This document shows, one piece after another, positions 8,901 to 16,506 of a DNA stretch of 64,000 bases. The stretch is from QHCE01 sp038260095 (GTDB taxonomy: Bacteria > Actinomycetota > Actinomycetes > Mycobacteriales > QHCE01). Both the position numbers and the translations under genes were made by a program. Within the stretch, counting starts at the first letter, position 1; every line of letters starts with the position of its first letter. Location of the stretch: the NCBI GenBank assembly GCA_038260095.1, contig JBBSOC010000005.1:1-64000 (forward strand), in the 5' to 3' direction. Below the pieces are notes generated by a model. That model saw only the letters and a list, made by a program, of their open reading frames with translations. It made no database searches and was not told the DNA's origin.

Positions 8901-10872
8901 GGTAAAGCAACACTTTCGGGGTATCGGAGTGGATACGCAGACCCAGGAGTTCACCGTGGTCGGTATCGGTGACATGTCCGGCGACGTGTTCGGTAATGGA
9001 ATGCTGCTGTCCCGCCACATCCGGCTGCTAGCCGCGTTTGACCACCGGCATATTTTTGTGGATCCTGACCCTGATGCAACCACATCGTTTGCTGAGCGAC
9101 AGCGACTATTCGATCTTCCTAGCTCTAGCTGGGCGAACTACGTACCTGAGCTGATCTCCTCCGGTGGCGGGGTCTTCTCGCGGGAGGTTAAGTCGATCCC
9201 GATCTCGGCGCAGATGCGTCGATCGCTGGGGATCGGGCTGAGCTCATCGGGTACGGAGATCACCGCACTTTCGCCGCCTGAGCTGATCCAGGCTATTTTA
9301 CTGACGCCGGCGGACTTATTGTTCAACGGAGGTATCGGAACCTACGTAAAGGCAGCCGGTGAGCCGCATTCGGAAGCGGGTGATAAATCCAACGACGCAG
9401 TGCGGGTAAACGGTGCTGAGCTCCGGGTGAAAGTTGTGGCCGAGGGTGGCAATCTCGGGCTCACACAGCGCGGACGTATCGAATTCGCGCAGCGCGGGGG
9501 CCGTATCTACACAGATGCCATCGATAACGTCGCTGGGGTGAACACTTCCGACCATGAGGTGAACATCAAAATTCTGCTTAGCCAAGCCACGCAAGCGGGT
9601 GTGCTGCAGGTATCCGAGCGCAATGACCTCCTGGCCTGCATGACCGATGAGATCGCGCAGCTGGTGCTGAGTGACAACTATCTGCAAGACCACTCGCTCG
9701 CGCTGTCCACATACCTCTCTTCTCGGCTGATCAATGTGCACCGCCGCTTGATGAACTCTATGGAGCTTGTCAGTCGGCTAGACCGAGAGTTGGAATTTTT
9801 GCCGTCGGATGCCGAGTGTGCACGCCGCGAAGCCGAAGGTGTCGGGCTTACTTCACCAGAGTTGTCGGTGCTCATGGCTTACGTCAAGATTGGCGTGGCT
9901 GAGGATGTACTGCCGACATCACTGCCTGATGAGCCATGGTGCAACGACATTTTAGTGCGCTACTTTCCCACCCCGCTGCGCGAACGATTCGCCGAACAGA
10001 TGGCTGGACACCCGCTGCGACGCGAAATCGTCACAACTTTACTGGCGAACCAGGCGGTAAACCGCGGCGGAATTTCATTTGTATACCGTGCCGTGGAAGA
10101 GACCGGAGCTGAGCCGGCCGACGTACTGCGCGCCTATCATGTCGTCGCCACTGTGCTCGGCCTGCGTGAACTATGGGACGAGATGCACCAGCTAGACAAC
10201 GTAATTTCCACAAGCGCGCAACTTGCTGTGGTATCTCGGCTACGGCGAGTGCTCGATAGGGGCGTTCGCTGGCTGTTACAAAATCGAGCCGGCTCGATTG
10301 ATGTTACGGCAGAGATCCACCGACTAGGCTCAGGTGTTGCCGAGCTGCTACCCGGTGCGACCGAGCTATTCGTGGGTTCAGAGGCGACGGTGATACACGG
10401 TTACGTCGAGGAGCTCATCGAACAAGGCGTGCCTGACAATATCGCGCGCCGTTGCATGGGGGCTCTGTGCGGATTCGGGCTACTTGACGTCGTGGAGCTG
10501 GCTACGCAGACTAACGAACCAGTGCATTCAGTAGCGCAGGTGTACTTCGCCGCTAGCGAACGATTCGGGATGGATGCGCTGTTTGATCGCGTCACCCAGC
10601 TGCCGCGGCGGGATCGGTGGAGTGTACTGGCTCGTATGGCCATGCGTTATGACCTGTACGCGGTTTTGGCCGGGATAGTGCGCCAAGTGTTGGCCGGCAC
10701 TGCCACGTCCTTACCGCCACAGGAGCGGCTACAGATTTGGTCTCAGCACAACCAGGTGCACATTGGTCGAGTGCAAAATACCATGGCCATGCTCGGGGAT
10801 AGAACTCCGGCCGATCTGGCTACGCTTTCGGTGTTGCTGCGCCAGTTGCGTACTTTAATTCATAGTGACTAA
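5956..10872 (+). CDS. gdh: NAD-specific glutamate dehydrogenase, large (180 kDa) type
   Basis: About 1638 residues, the usual length of the large NAD-GDH class found in Streptomyces and mycobacteria. It converts glutamate to 2-oxoglutarate and ammonium with NAD+. The N-terminal 700 residues correspond to the ACT-like regulatory region. The catalytic core is seen in GGLRWSDRREDFRTEILGL, followed by QMAKNAVIVPVGSKGGFVLK with the substrate lysines. The nucleotide-binding part is seen in GIGDMSGDVFGNGML and in VVAEGGNLGLTQ. The frame is open from TTG 5932; ATG 5956 is preferred although the GAGGAAGAG site sits rather far upstream. In mycobacteria this enzyme is inhibited by GarA; no such gene is visible here. 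Confidence 0.95.
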   Translation: MNTSSSTVDMPDVQQLSDELLSAVDSVYWRLVPDWELSGRSGNELSAAVRSHAEFAARRMPGQLLLRVLADVPGTAARSHDDDDADSVRRSAIEIVCDDMPFLVDSVSSELVHIGAGIRLFIHPQIVVDRDALGVLTAVHDDVELDDVSHDQLVESWMHVEIDHQTDPTALSELQENLRRVLTDVAEAVEDWPKMRTIALSLADELMQADLPVPSKDMFDARALLQWLAEGHFTFLGYREYSIKYAETGSYLHAIPGTGLGILRSDNSTVRNLSELSPQVYRQLMEHRLLIITKANARATVHRPSYMDYISIKTFDTAGVVVGERRFLGLFSAAAYSESVRRLPVISRKVEEVIASAGLSLRSHSGKELLQILEAYPRDELFQMSTDELRQTVLTVLRLTGRRELRLFIRKDAYGRFISCSVYLPRDRYTTRTRLRMQELLTKALNGVGVDYSARVSEGQLARVRFVVRTDPASPVGEIDTPALQAQLSDITRLWEEEFSAALTTEFGGRQARHLQERYEAAFGDGYTSERSAQMAVSDVARLETLEEDDQIAVHIERSSSSQISRPEAAGGAETLRFVVYRRGEPMSLSAVLPVLQSLGVTVIDERPYRVNSNDGAPLWIYDFGLLLPSDVHVDEIQLPPQVRRAMENAFVACWRDVCEVDGFNELVLRAGLRWDQIMVLRGYAKYLRQIGTVYSEEYLQRTLVQYPHVATLLLALFEVSFNPACGSLDARSDVVRQELIQHTREQLNVALEEVISLDSDRILRSFLTLITATRRTNFFQRGKDTPRKPYLAFKLDPAAIAGLPQPRPKFEIFVYSPRLEGVHLRFGKVARGGLRWSDRREDFRTEILGLVKAQMAKNAVIVPVGSKGGFVLKRPPKTTEGAAALRAEGVACYTWFICALLDVTDNRVDGVIVPPPDVVCHDDADSYLVVAADKGTATFSDVANGVAASYGFWLDDAFASGGSAGYDHKAMGITARGAWESVKQHFRGIGVDTQTQEFTVVGIGDMSGDVFGNGMLLSRHIRLLAAFDHRHIFVDPDPDATTSFAERQRLFDLPSSSWANYVPELISSGGGVFSREVKSIPISAQMRRSLGIGLSSSGTEITALSPPELIQAILLTPADLLFNGGIGTYVKAAGEPHSEAGDKSNDAVRVNGAELRVKVVAEGGNLGLTQRGRIEFAQRGGRIYTDAIDNVAGVNTSDHEVNIKILLSQATQAGVLQVSERNDLLACMTDEIAQLVLSDNYLQDHSLALSTYLSSRLINVHRRLMNSMELVSRLDRELEFLPSDAECARREAEGVGLTSPELSVLMAYVKIGVAEDVLPTSLPDEPWCNDILVRYFPTPLRERFAEQMAGHPLRREIVTTLLANQAVNRGGISFVYRAVEETGAEPADVLRAYHVVATVLGLRELWDEMHQLDNVISTSAQLAVVSRLRRVLDRGVRWLLQNRAGSIDVTAEIHRLGSGVAELLPGATELFVGSEATVIHGYVEELIEQGVPDNIARRCMGALCGFGLLDVVELATQTNEPVHSVAQVYFAASERFGMDALFDRVTQLPRRDRWSVLARMAMRYDLYAVLAGIVRQVLAGTATSLPPQERLQIWSQHNQVHIGRVQNTMAMLGDRTPADLATLSVLLRQLRTLIHSD

Positions 10873-10903
10873 TGATCATGCACGCGATCGGAGCGTTGAA
10901 GTT

Positions 10904-10918
10904 TCCCACTATGTGGGA
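10904..10918. promoter_or_regulatory. Perfect dyad after gdh
   Basis: TCCCAC-TAT-GTGGGA is a perfect 6-bp inverted repeat with a 3-bp spacer, 31 bp after the gdh stop and about 95 bp before the next gene. There is no T-run, so it looks more like an operator than an intrinsic terminator. The regulator is unknown. Confidence 0.35.
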
Positions 10919-11013
10919 GGTTTGGGGTATTCCTGCAATGGAATCGGTCACACCCTAGTGTAATCCCAGCTTAATCTATTGCCCTATTTGCTGAGCTGAG
11001 TATCGTTAATTAG

Positions 11014-11913
11014 GTGAGGAGCGACACTCAAACCAGAAAATCGGCGTATTATGCATCGGTATTCGATGCCGATTTCGATCCTTTCGACGAGTCCACACCA
11101 TCGGCTGGGCGGCATCGCGCCAACCAAGCGCAGGGCGTAGAGCTAGAGCTAGAGCAGATCTGCACGCGGCTGGGCAAACTACGACAGCGTATGCGCTCCG
11201 CCTTGTCAGTCGGAGTTTTCTTCAAGCTCGCCTTTGCCGCACTCGCGCTCATTGTCCTATCAGTCGGCTCGCTGATGAGTTTTGTTCGAGGCGAAAGCGG
11301 CATCGGTCTGCTGCTGGGCGCCCTATTCGTGCTCGGCGTTCCCGCAACTGGGGTAGCAGCGGTACGAGCCGGGCGGCCGTGGCTGCAGCTTGGCCATGAG
11401 GCCGCTTTGCTGCGGCAGCGGGAGAAAGAGTTGTACGCCCAACGTGATGGTGGAGTGCTGCCGGCGCAGCCTATGGAGTCTTCCCCCACCGAGCTACCCG
11501 ATGAAGTATCCGCCTTAGGTTTTGGTTCGGTTGCAGTCTCGGGAGTAGATAACAATTCGAGTGTCGATAACGATCCGCCCCCCTCGACTGAATACAGTGC
11601 GCTAAGCGCTTCTAGTCATGTACTGGCCCAAGCTATCCGTGACAGCTTAAGCAGCACCCCCCCAGATGCCGCACCGGCCCGACTCGTAGATGCCTCTCCT
11701 CCCGCTCAGCCCCCGACGAAGCGCCTCGCGGCCTCCACTAAGCCAAGTTGGTGGTCGCCCACTGGCTTACATGAACGTGCTATTATAGGGCATTCGGCAC
11801 CCGCACAGCCAGAGGCGCAGGGTGTGCGCGGCTGGGTCGCACTGCTAGTGATGGGGACTCTGCTGGCCTTGTTTGCTATCGGCATTATCCTCGGGGTATT
11901 GACCAGCCCCTGA
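11014..11913 (+). CDS. Membrane protein of unknown function with three membrane segments
   Basis: 299 residues, GTG start; the sequence around it (GTGAGGAGC) is purine-rich. Order: an acidic N-terminus (DADFDPFDE), a short amphipathic or coiled helix (ELELEQICTRLGKLRQRM), two membrane helices at about residues 66-90 and 93-115, a long disordered linker rich in Ser, Pro and Thr, and a final membrane helix at about 272-297. The linker puts roughly 150 residues on one side of the membrane. I do not recognise a family. It lies alone between gdh and the NlpC/P60 gene. The layout resembles small envelope scaffolds of Actinomycetota, but that is only an impression. Confidence 0.6.
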   Translation: MRSDTQTRKSAYYASVFDADFDPFDESTPSAGRHRANQAQGVELELEQICTRLGKLRQRMRSALSVGVFFKLAFAALALIVLSVGSLMSFVRGESGIGLLLGALFVLGVPATGVAAVRAGRPWLQLGHEAALLRQREKELYAQRDGGVLPAQPMESSPTELPDEVSALGFGSVAVSGVDNNSSVDNDPPPSTEYSALSASSHVLAQAIRDSLSSTPPDAAPARLVDASPPAQPPTKRLAASTKPSWWSPTGLHERAIIGHSAPAQPEAQGVRGWVALLVMGTLLALFAIGIILGVLTSP

Positions 11914-12348
11914 TTGTGCAGACGCATAGCGTGGTTGACGCGGCGATCCGCGGCGTCGTCGTCGCGCATAGCCCACATGCGTCTCCTTCTCCGCCTTGCA
12001 TCTCATCCCCGCCCGCAGCGCCTCCGCTCCGACTCCAGGGGTAATGGTTAGAGCGAGAAACATATCTGGGGAACTTCGTAGAAGTTGTGGGAAAAGAGGG
12101 CCGTGCCCGCCTGACGACTTGGGGTCTGGGTTGAAGGAGTCGGGCAGGGATGTAGGGTCGACAGCACTGTGCCTGGGGCAGATTGTTCTATTTGCGGCAT
12201 TAGGTCTTCATGCATTTGGGCAAATTGTGGTTTTTTGTTCGTTTTTCTGACCAGAGATCAGTCTTCGTGAGGCACGCCACAGGGGGTTGCGGGGCTTTGA
12301 GCTACTCCGTACCGTTGCCCTCTTGTTTGCCACCCCCGGTATACGCAA
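11914..12348. other. 435-bp intergenic region before the NlpC/P60 gene
   Basis: No convincing gene. There are local inverted repeats: AACTT-CGTAG-AAGTT near 12070, and an imperfect arm pair around 12107-12155 (CCCGCCTGACGACTT facing AGGAGTCGGGCAGGG). Downstream, two T-runs at about 12230-12248 follow a weak AT stem and could mark a stop site for a leader transcript. NlpC/P60 genes of Actinomycetota are often preceded by c-di-AMP riboswitches, but the conserved 3' part of that motif was not found. Treat this as a possible structured leader only. Confidence 0.3.
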
Positions 12349-13404
12349 ATGTCCGCTGCAGAAAGTGAGTACGTACTCGTGGCATTGTCCCGAGCCAACT
12401 TCCCCACCCGCGCGCTAGCTTTTTTTGCGAACTGTGCGCTCTGTGCCGTCCTCGTCTTCGCCGGAAGCGACAGTGCGGCTGCGAGCGTTAGCCAGGCCGT
12501 GCGGGGCGGAGTGAAGACTGAGCCCACGGTGAGCCAGGCCCGGCAGCAGATTGATGAGCTGCAGAGCAAGATGGCTGCGGCTACCGAAGAGTTTGATCAG
12601 GCACGTGTGGTTGTGCAGAAGAGCCAAGACACAGCGGCCCAGCTTCAACCGCAGGTCCAGGCCGCGCGCTCAGAGGTCACCAAACATCAAGCTGAGGTCG
12701 GCAAGCTCGCTAACCTTGTATATAGCCAAGGCAACCTCGAACCCATGTCGTTGATTGCGGGCAGTCGGAATGCTTCCTCCACGATTGAGCAGTTCACGGT
12801 ACTGCAACAAATTCAGCAAGACCGTCAGACAAAGATTGCGAAGCTGGCTAAAGCCAAGCGCGCGTTGGAGGGGAAAGAAAAGTCCATCACCGATGAGATG
12901 ACGGAACAAAAAAAGCAGCTTGACATCGTTCGAAAGAAGCAAAGCTCCATCACTGAAGACCTGGCCAAATGGCAGGCGTTACGTTCGCAACTCGCCGGAG
13001 GTGTCCGCGACAGAGTGTATGGCGCCGTCGCTTACACAGGTCAAGGCGTAGGCGACGCGGCCAAGGCGGTGCAATTTGCGCTAGCGCAACAGGGAAAGAT
13101 GTACCTGTGGGGTGCCGCGGGCCCCGCTTTGTATGACTGCTCCGGTCTGACTATGGCGGCATGGCGCGCCGGTGGTAAATCGTTGCCGCACTCGGCCCAG
13201 CTCCAGTACAACGTTGTTAAAAAAGTGTCCCGCTCAGAGATGCAACCAGGCGCTCTGGTGTTCTACGGTTCGCCTGCTTTCCACGTCGCACTGTACATCG
13301 GAGGTGGCCAAGTGGTGCACGCATCACAACCCGGCAGTCCCATACACGTAGCTTCGATGGATGGTGCTGGTGGTAGCCCCATCTCTGGTATTGGGCAGCC
13401 GTAG
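12349..13404 (+). CDS. Secreted NlpC/P60 peptidoglycan endopeptidase (RipA/Rv2190c-like)
   Basis: 351 residues. The N-terminus has a hydrophobic segment (about 22-45) ending in Ala/Ser, consistent with export. Residues about 57-215 are two long coiled coils (ARQQIDELQSKMAAATEEF and following), which in this family cover or position the enzyme. The C-terminal NlpC/P60 domain has YDCSGL with Cys264, HVALYIGGG with His312, and VVHA with His324, giving a complete Cys-His-His set. It should cut D-Glu-to-diaminopimelate bonds in stem peptides during division or wall growth. It is followed by pimB, as in mycobacteria (Rv2190c-Rv2188c), so it belongs to an envelope cluster. Confidence 0.9.
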   Translation: MSAAESEYVLVALSRANFPTRALAFFANCALCAVLVFAGSDSAAASVSQAVRGGVKTEPTVSQARQQIDELQSKMAAATEEFDQARVVVQKSQDTAAQLQPQVQAARSEVTKHQAEVGKLANLVYSQGNLEPMSLIAGSRNASSTIEQFTVLQQIQQDRQTKIAKLAKAKRALEGKEKSITDEMTEQKKQLDIVRKKQSSITEDLAKWQALRSQLAGGVRDRVYGAVAYTGQGVGDAAKAVQFALAQQGKMYLWGAAGPALYDCSGLTMAAWRAGGKSLPHSAQLQYNVVKKVSRSEMQPGALVFYGSPAFHVALYIGGGQVVHASQPGSPIHVASMDGAGGSPISGIGQP

Positions 13405-13452
13405 CCCAGCCAATAGACGACGGTCCTTGTCGGTCGGTCCTGGATCCTCGCG

Positions 13453-14574
13453 ATGACGAACACGCTGCTGGTTACGAATGATTTCCCGCCGCGCCCTGGT
13501 GGAATTCAGGCATTTGTGTACCAGCTGGCAATGCGTGTATCTACCGATCGACTTGTGGTATTCGCCTCTTCGTCACCTGGTTGTGCGGAGTTTGACGCCC
13601 AGCAACCGTTCCCGGTGATCCGTCATCCCGGCTCGATGCTGTTGCCGACTCCCACCGTAGCCCGGCGTGTCGCGGAGCTGGCAACGATGTATGCATGCGA
13701 TACGGCGTGGTTTGGCGCCGCGGCGCCGCTGGGCTTGCTCGCGCCAGCACTACGCCGGGCTGGGGTGCGGCAGATCGTTGCGCAGACCCATGGACATGAG
13801 GTCGGATGGGCGGCCTTACCGGGCGCACGTAGCCTGCTGCGGCGTATCGCCGCACAAGTGGACGTGATTACCTATCTGGGCGAGTACACCCGACAACGGC
13901 TCGCTTGGGCCTTGGGTGAGCGTACAGAGCTTGCGTGGTTGCCACCAGGGGTGGATATCGAGGCGTATTCGCCAGGCGTGGACGGAGCTGCCATTCGGCG
14001 ACGGCATGGTCTAGGTAACCGACCGGTGGTGGTGTGCGTCTCCCGATTAGTACCCCGCAAGGGACAAGACATGCTGATTCGGTCGCTGCCCATCGTGCAA
14101 CGCAGCGTTCCCGGCGCTGGCTTGCTGCTTGTCGGTGGAGGCAAAGACGAGGATCGGCTGCACCGCCTGGCCCACAGTGTGGGTGTAGCCGAACATGTAG
14201 TTTTTGCCGGAACGGTGCCGTGGGCGGACCTACCCAGTCACTACGCCGCCGGAGATGTTTTTGCGATGCCGTGTCGTACCCGTCGTGCCGGTATGGACGT
14301 CGAAGGCTTAGGAATCGTGTACTTGGAGGCCTCGGCCACCGGGCTGCCAGTGCTAGCTGGCAACTCCGGGGGTGCGCCAGATGCCGTGCGGCACGGCGAG
14401 ACAGGGTACGTGATGGATGGCCGCGATGTCGCTGAAATCGCAGGCCGGCAAGTTGAGCTTCTGACCGATCCCGTACTCGCGGCCAAGATGGGGCAGGCTG
14501 GCCGGGCATGGGTGGAGCAGGCATGGCGCTGGGACACCATCGCGGCACGGATGACGCAATTACTGCGTTGCTGA
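13453..14574 (+). CDS. pimB: GT4 glycosyltransferase, PimB-type mannosyltransferase
   Basis: 373 residues, ATG start. The N-terminal TNDFPPRPGGIQAFVYQLA is the acceptor-side GGIQ motif of PimB. The C-terminal Rossmann half has SRLVPRKGQDMLIRSLP, where Arg and Lys bind the nucleotide diphosphate, and EGLGIVYLEASATGLPVLAG, the E-x7-E motif that binds GDP-mannose. PimB' adds the second mannose to phosphatidylinositol mono-mannoside at the cytoplasmic face of the membrane, towards PIMs, lipomannan and LAM. The neighbourhood (NlpC/P60 upstream, fadD15 across the convergent boundary) is as in mycobacteria and supports PimB over other GT4 enzymes. The length is normal. Confidence 0.87.
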   Translation: MTNTLLVTNDFPPRPGGIQAFVYQLAMRVSTDRLVVFASSSPGCAEFDAQQPFPVIRHPGSMLLPTPTVARRVAELATMYACDTAWFGAAAPLGLLAPALRRAGVRQIVAQTHGHEVGWAALPGARSLLRRIAAQVDVITYLGEYTRQRLAWALGERTELAWLPPGVDIEAYSPGVDGAAIRRRHGLGNRPVVVCVSRLVPRKGQDMLIRSLPIVQRSVPGAGLLLVGGGKDEDRLHRLAHSVGVAEHVVFAGTVPWADLPSHYAAGDVFAMPCRTRRAGMDVEGLGIVYLEASATGLPVLAGNSGGAPDAVRHGETGYVMDGRDVAEIAGRQVELLTDPVLAAKMGQAGRAWVEQAWRWDTIAARMTQLLRC

Positions 14575-14579
14575 CCCTC

Positions 14580-15296
14580 TTACACGTCGCCTTGGTGAGG
14601 TGATTCCAGCAAGCCGACTCGTAGCGCGGTCATCAGCGCCTGTGCCCGATTGCCAGCGCCGAGCTTCTCGTACAGCTTGGAGATGTGAGTTTTTGCGGTC
14701 GACTCAGAGACATAGAGCTGCTTGGCGATGCCCGCAACGCTCATCCCATCAGCCAAGAGCTTGAGTACCTGACCCTCGCGAGGCGACAAGTGGGGCCCGC
14801 TGGGCGTGAGCCGCCGCTTCATCGCTTCAGCAAGATCGGATGCCGTGAACGCATTAGGGGAGGATTTGGCATGCCGCGCCGCCGCCACAACCTCGTCGGC
14901 CGGGGCATTCTTTGGAACGAAAGCGCTGGCTCCAGCCTCGAGGGCCCCAAAAAGCTGATCGTCACCCGCGTACATGGTAAGCACTACGATGCCGATATCG
15001 GAGCGAGAGGAGCGCAGCGCCCGAGTGGCATCGAGTCCGCTTCCATCCGGTAAACGTAGATCCATGATCACGACGTCAGGCCGTAGTTCATTGGCCCGAG
15101 CTACCGCGTCCTTGACCGTGCTTGCTTCGGCGACCACGCGGAATTCTGGATCGCGCTCGAAAGCGTGCCGCAGTCCTTGGCGAATCAGATCGTGGTCATC
15201 CACTAACAGCACAGTGGTGACGTTGGTCCGCTGCTCGCGTAGTGGCATGTGCGGGGGGCGCGAGCCGGGTGGCGGGTTCAGTCCTGCGGTCGTCAT
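14580..15296 (-). CDS. NarL/LuxR-family response regulator
   Basis: About 238 residues from ATG 15296 (open to 15314). A receiver domain begins at VLLVDDHDLIRQGLRHAF (acidic pair DD) and carries the phospho-acceptor Asp in VVIMDLRLPDGSG and the Lys in FVPKNAP. A LuxR-type helix-turn-helix follows (SPREGQVLKLLADGMSVAGI and ESTAKTHISKLYEKLG). It acts as a phosphorylation-controlled transcription factor. The kinase gene ends 80 bp upstream on the same strand, so these are cognate partners. The gene ends 5 bp from the convergent pimB stop. Targets are unknown; the operon context suggests lipid or envelope stress. Confidence 0.9.
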   Translation of the reverse strand: MTTAGLNPPPGSRPPHMPLREQRTNVTTVLLVDDHDLIRQGLRHAFERDPEFRVVAEASTVKDAVARANELRPDVVIMDLRLPDGSGLDATRALRSSRSDIGIVVLTMYAGDDQLFGALEAGASAFVPKNAPADEVVAAARHAKSSPNAFTASDLAEAMKRRLTPSGPHLSPREGQVLKLLADGMSVAGIAKQLYVSESTAKTHISKLYEKLGAGNRAQALMTALRVGLLESPHQGDV

Positions 15297-15375
15297 GTCT
15301 TCCCTGCTCCTCATTGGCTCCCGTAGGCCCTCGTGGGGCTTTCATGGCTAATACAACGTTACCGTGTCCAGGGGG

Positions 15376-16506
15376 TCAATTGTCCCCTAGCGACACGCTG
15401 ACGATGGTTCCGTTCGGTTCGCGGGCCGTTACTGACAGACAAGCCCGGATGCGTTGTGCTCTTTCCGCCATAATGGACATGCCATAGCTGTCCTTTCGTC
15501 GCCGCTTACCACTTAAACCGGTGCCGTCGTCGCTGATTTTCAACTGTGCCCGGGGTGGATCTACATCACAGCTTACCCATAGGTTCGCGGCTTTTGCGTG
15601 TTTACGGGCGTTCGTGATGGCTTCTTGGGCAATCCGCAGCAACTCAGATTCGACCGCGGCTGGAAGTCGGGCAGTCGACTCGCCCAGGCTCAGATGCACT
15701 CGCAAGCCAGCGGAGCTGCCCACGGTTCGGGCGTACTCAGCGATCGCGCTACCCAAGCCGCCATGCCGATCGACATCGCTACGCAGCTCGAATAAGCTCA
15801 AGCGTAGCTCAGTGATCATGCGGGTAACTTCCGCGCGCAGCGTTTCCAGCTGCTTGGTGGCCGAGTCTAGGCGAGGTGTTTCACTGGCAATTTCAGCAAT
15901 CGCGTTGTCTAGCGCATACCCAACAATCACTAGTTCTTGAGCGATTCCGTCGTGTATCTCACGCGCCAAACGTTGTCGCTCCTGCGCGGTAGCAAGGCTG
16001 CGTACCTCATCGAAGAGTAGAGCTGTCTCCAGTCGAAGTGCGGCGTCCCGAGCAATCTGGGCGGCGCGCGCTACCGAATCGGAGGTTGGCGAAGCGTCAG
16101 CGGCATCCGCCTGCAATACGATGAGGCCAACTGTCCTTACCCCAGTGACGAGCGGCAGCACTACTCCGGTGGCCGCCCCACGCGGCCCGTCACCATCAAT
16201 GCGGGTAACCGATCGGGTAAGCAACGCAGGTTGTTGTGTTGCCCATGCTTCTGCGATGGGGGAATCGCTATCCAGAGAGGTTTCCCATGCGGCTCGATCA
16301 TGACCGCGCTGCGCGAGTACCTCCAAACGGCCGCCACCACTCGCGGTGAACGCCGCTGCCTTGTCGGCTGGGATGATGCTGCGTAGCTCGTCGAGTAGGT
16401 GCTCGGCGATCCCAACGGGATCTAGTGTGCCGGGAAGCTGCCGGGCGATGGTGCGTAGTTGAGTAAGCAGCCGAGATGCTTGTAGATACTCTTCTTGTTC
16501 AGTCAT
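15376..16506 (-). CDS. Cytosolic GAF-domain sensor histidine kinase (HisKA_3 type)
   Basis: About 376 residues from ATG 16506 (open to 16518). There is no membrane segment. The N-terminal half is a GAF domain (AGSPs of the form GRLEVLAQRGHD and VVLPLVTGVRTVGLIVLQAD), so the signal is probably an internal small molecule or redox state. The phospho-acceptor His is in RLAREIHDGIAQE, the HisKA_3 dimerisation helix. The ATPase has N-box AQEAITNARKHAKA and G-box ISDDGTGL. The start ATG lies within the last codons of the acyl-CoA ligase gene (8-nt overlap ATGACTGA), so the two are coupled. It feeds the response regulator downstream. Confidence 0.9.
   Translation of the reverse strand: MTEQEEYLQASRLLTQLRTIARQLPGTLDPVGIAEHLLDELRSIIPADKAAAFTASGGGRLEVLAQRGHDRAAWETSLDSDSPIAEAWATQQPALLTRSVTRIDGDGPRGAATGVVLPLVTGVRTVGLIVLQADAADASPTSDSVARAAQIARDAALRLETALLFDEVRSLATAQERQRLAREIHDGIAQELVIVGYALDNAIAEIASETPRLDSATKQLETLRAEVTRMITELRLSLFELRSDVDRHGGLGSAIAEYARTVGSSAGLRVHLSLGESTARLPAAVESELLRIAQEAITNARKHAKAANLWVSCDVDPPRAQLKISDDGTGLSGKRRRKDSYGMSIMAERAQRIRACLSVTAREPNGTIVSVSLGDN

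Noticed and set aside
8004..9018. Long antisense open frames inside gdh
   Set aside because: They are shadows of a strongly conserved gene in a GC-rich genome, without family similarity.
11914..12348. Confident c-di-AMP (ydaO) riboswitch
   Set aside because: The conserved 3' segment (CCGAACCCG-CAGCTAACC type) was not found, so only a vague similarity remains.
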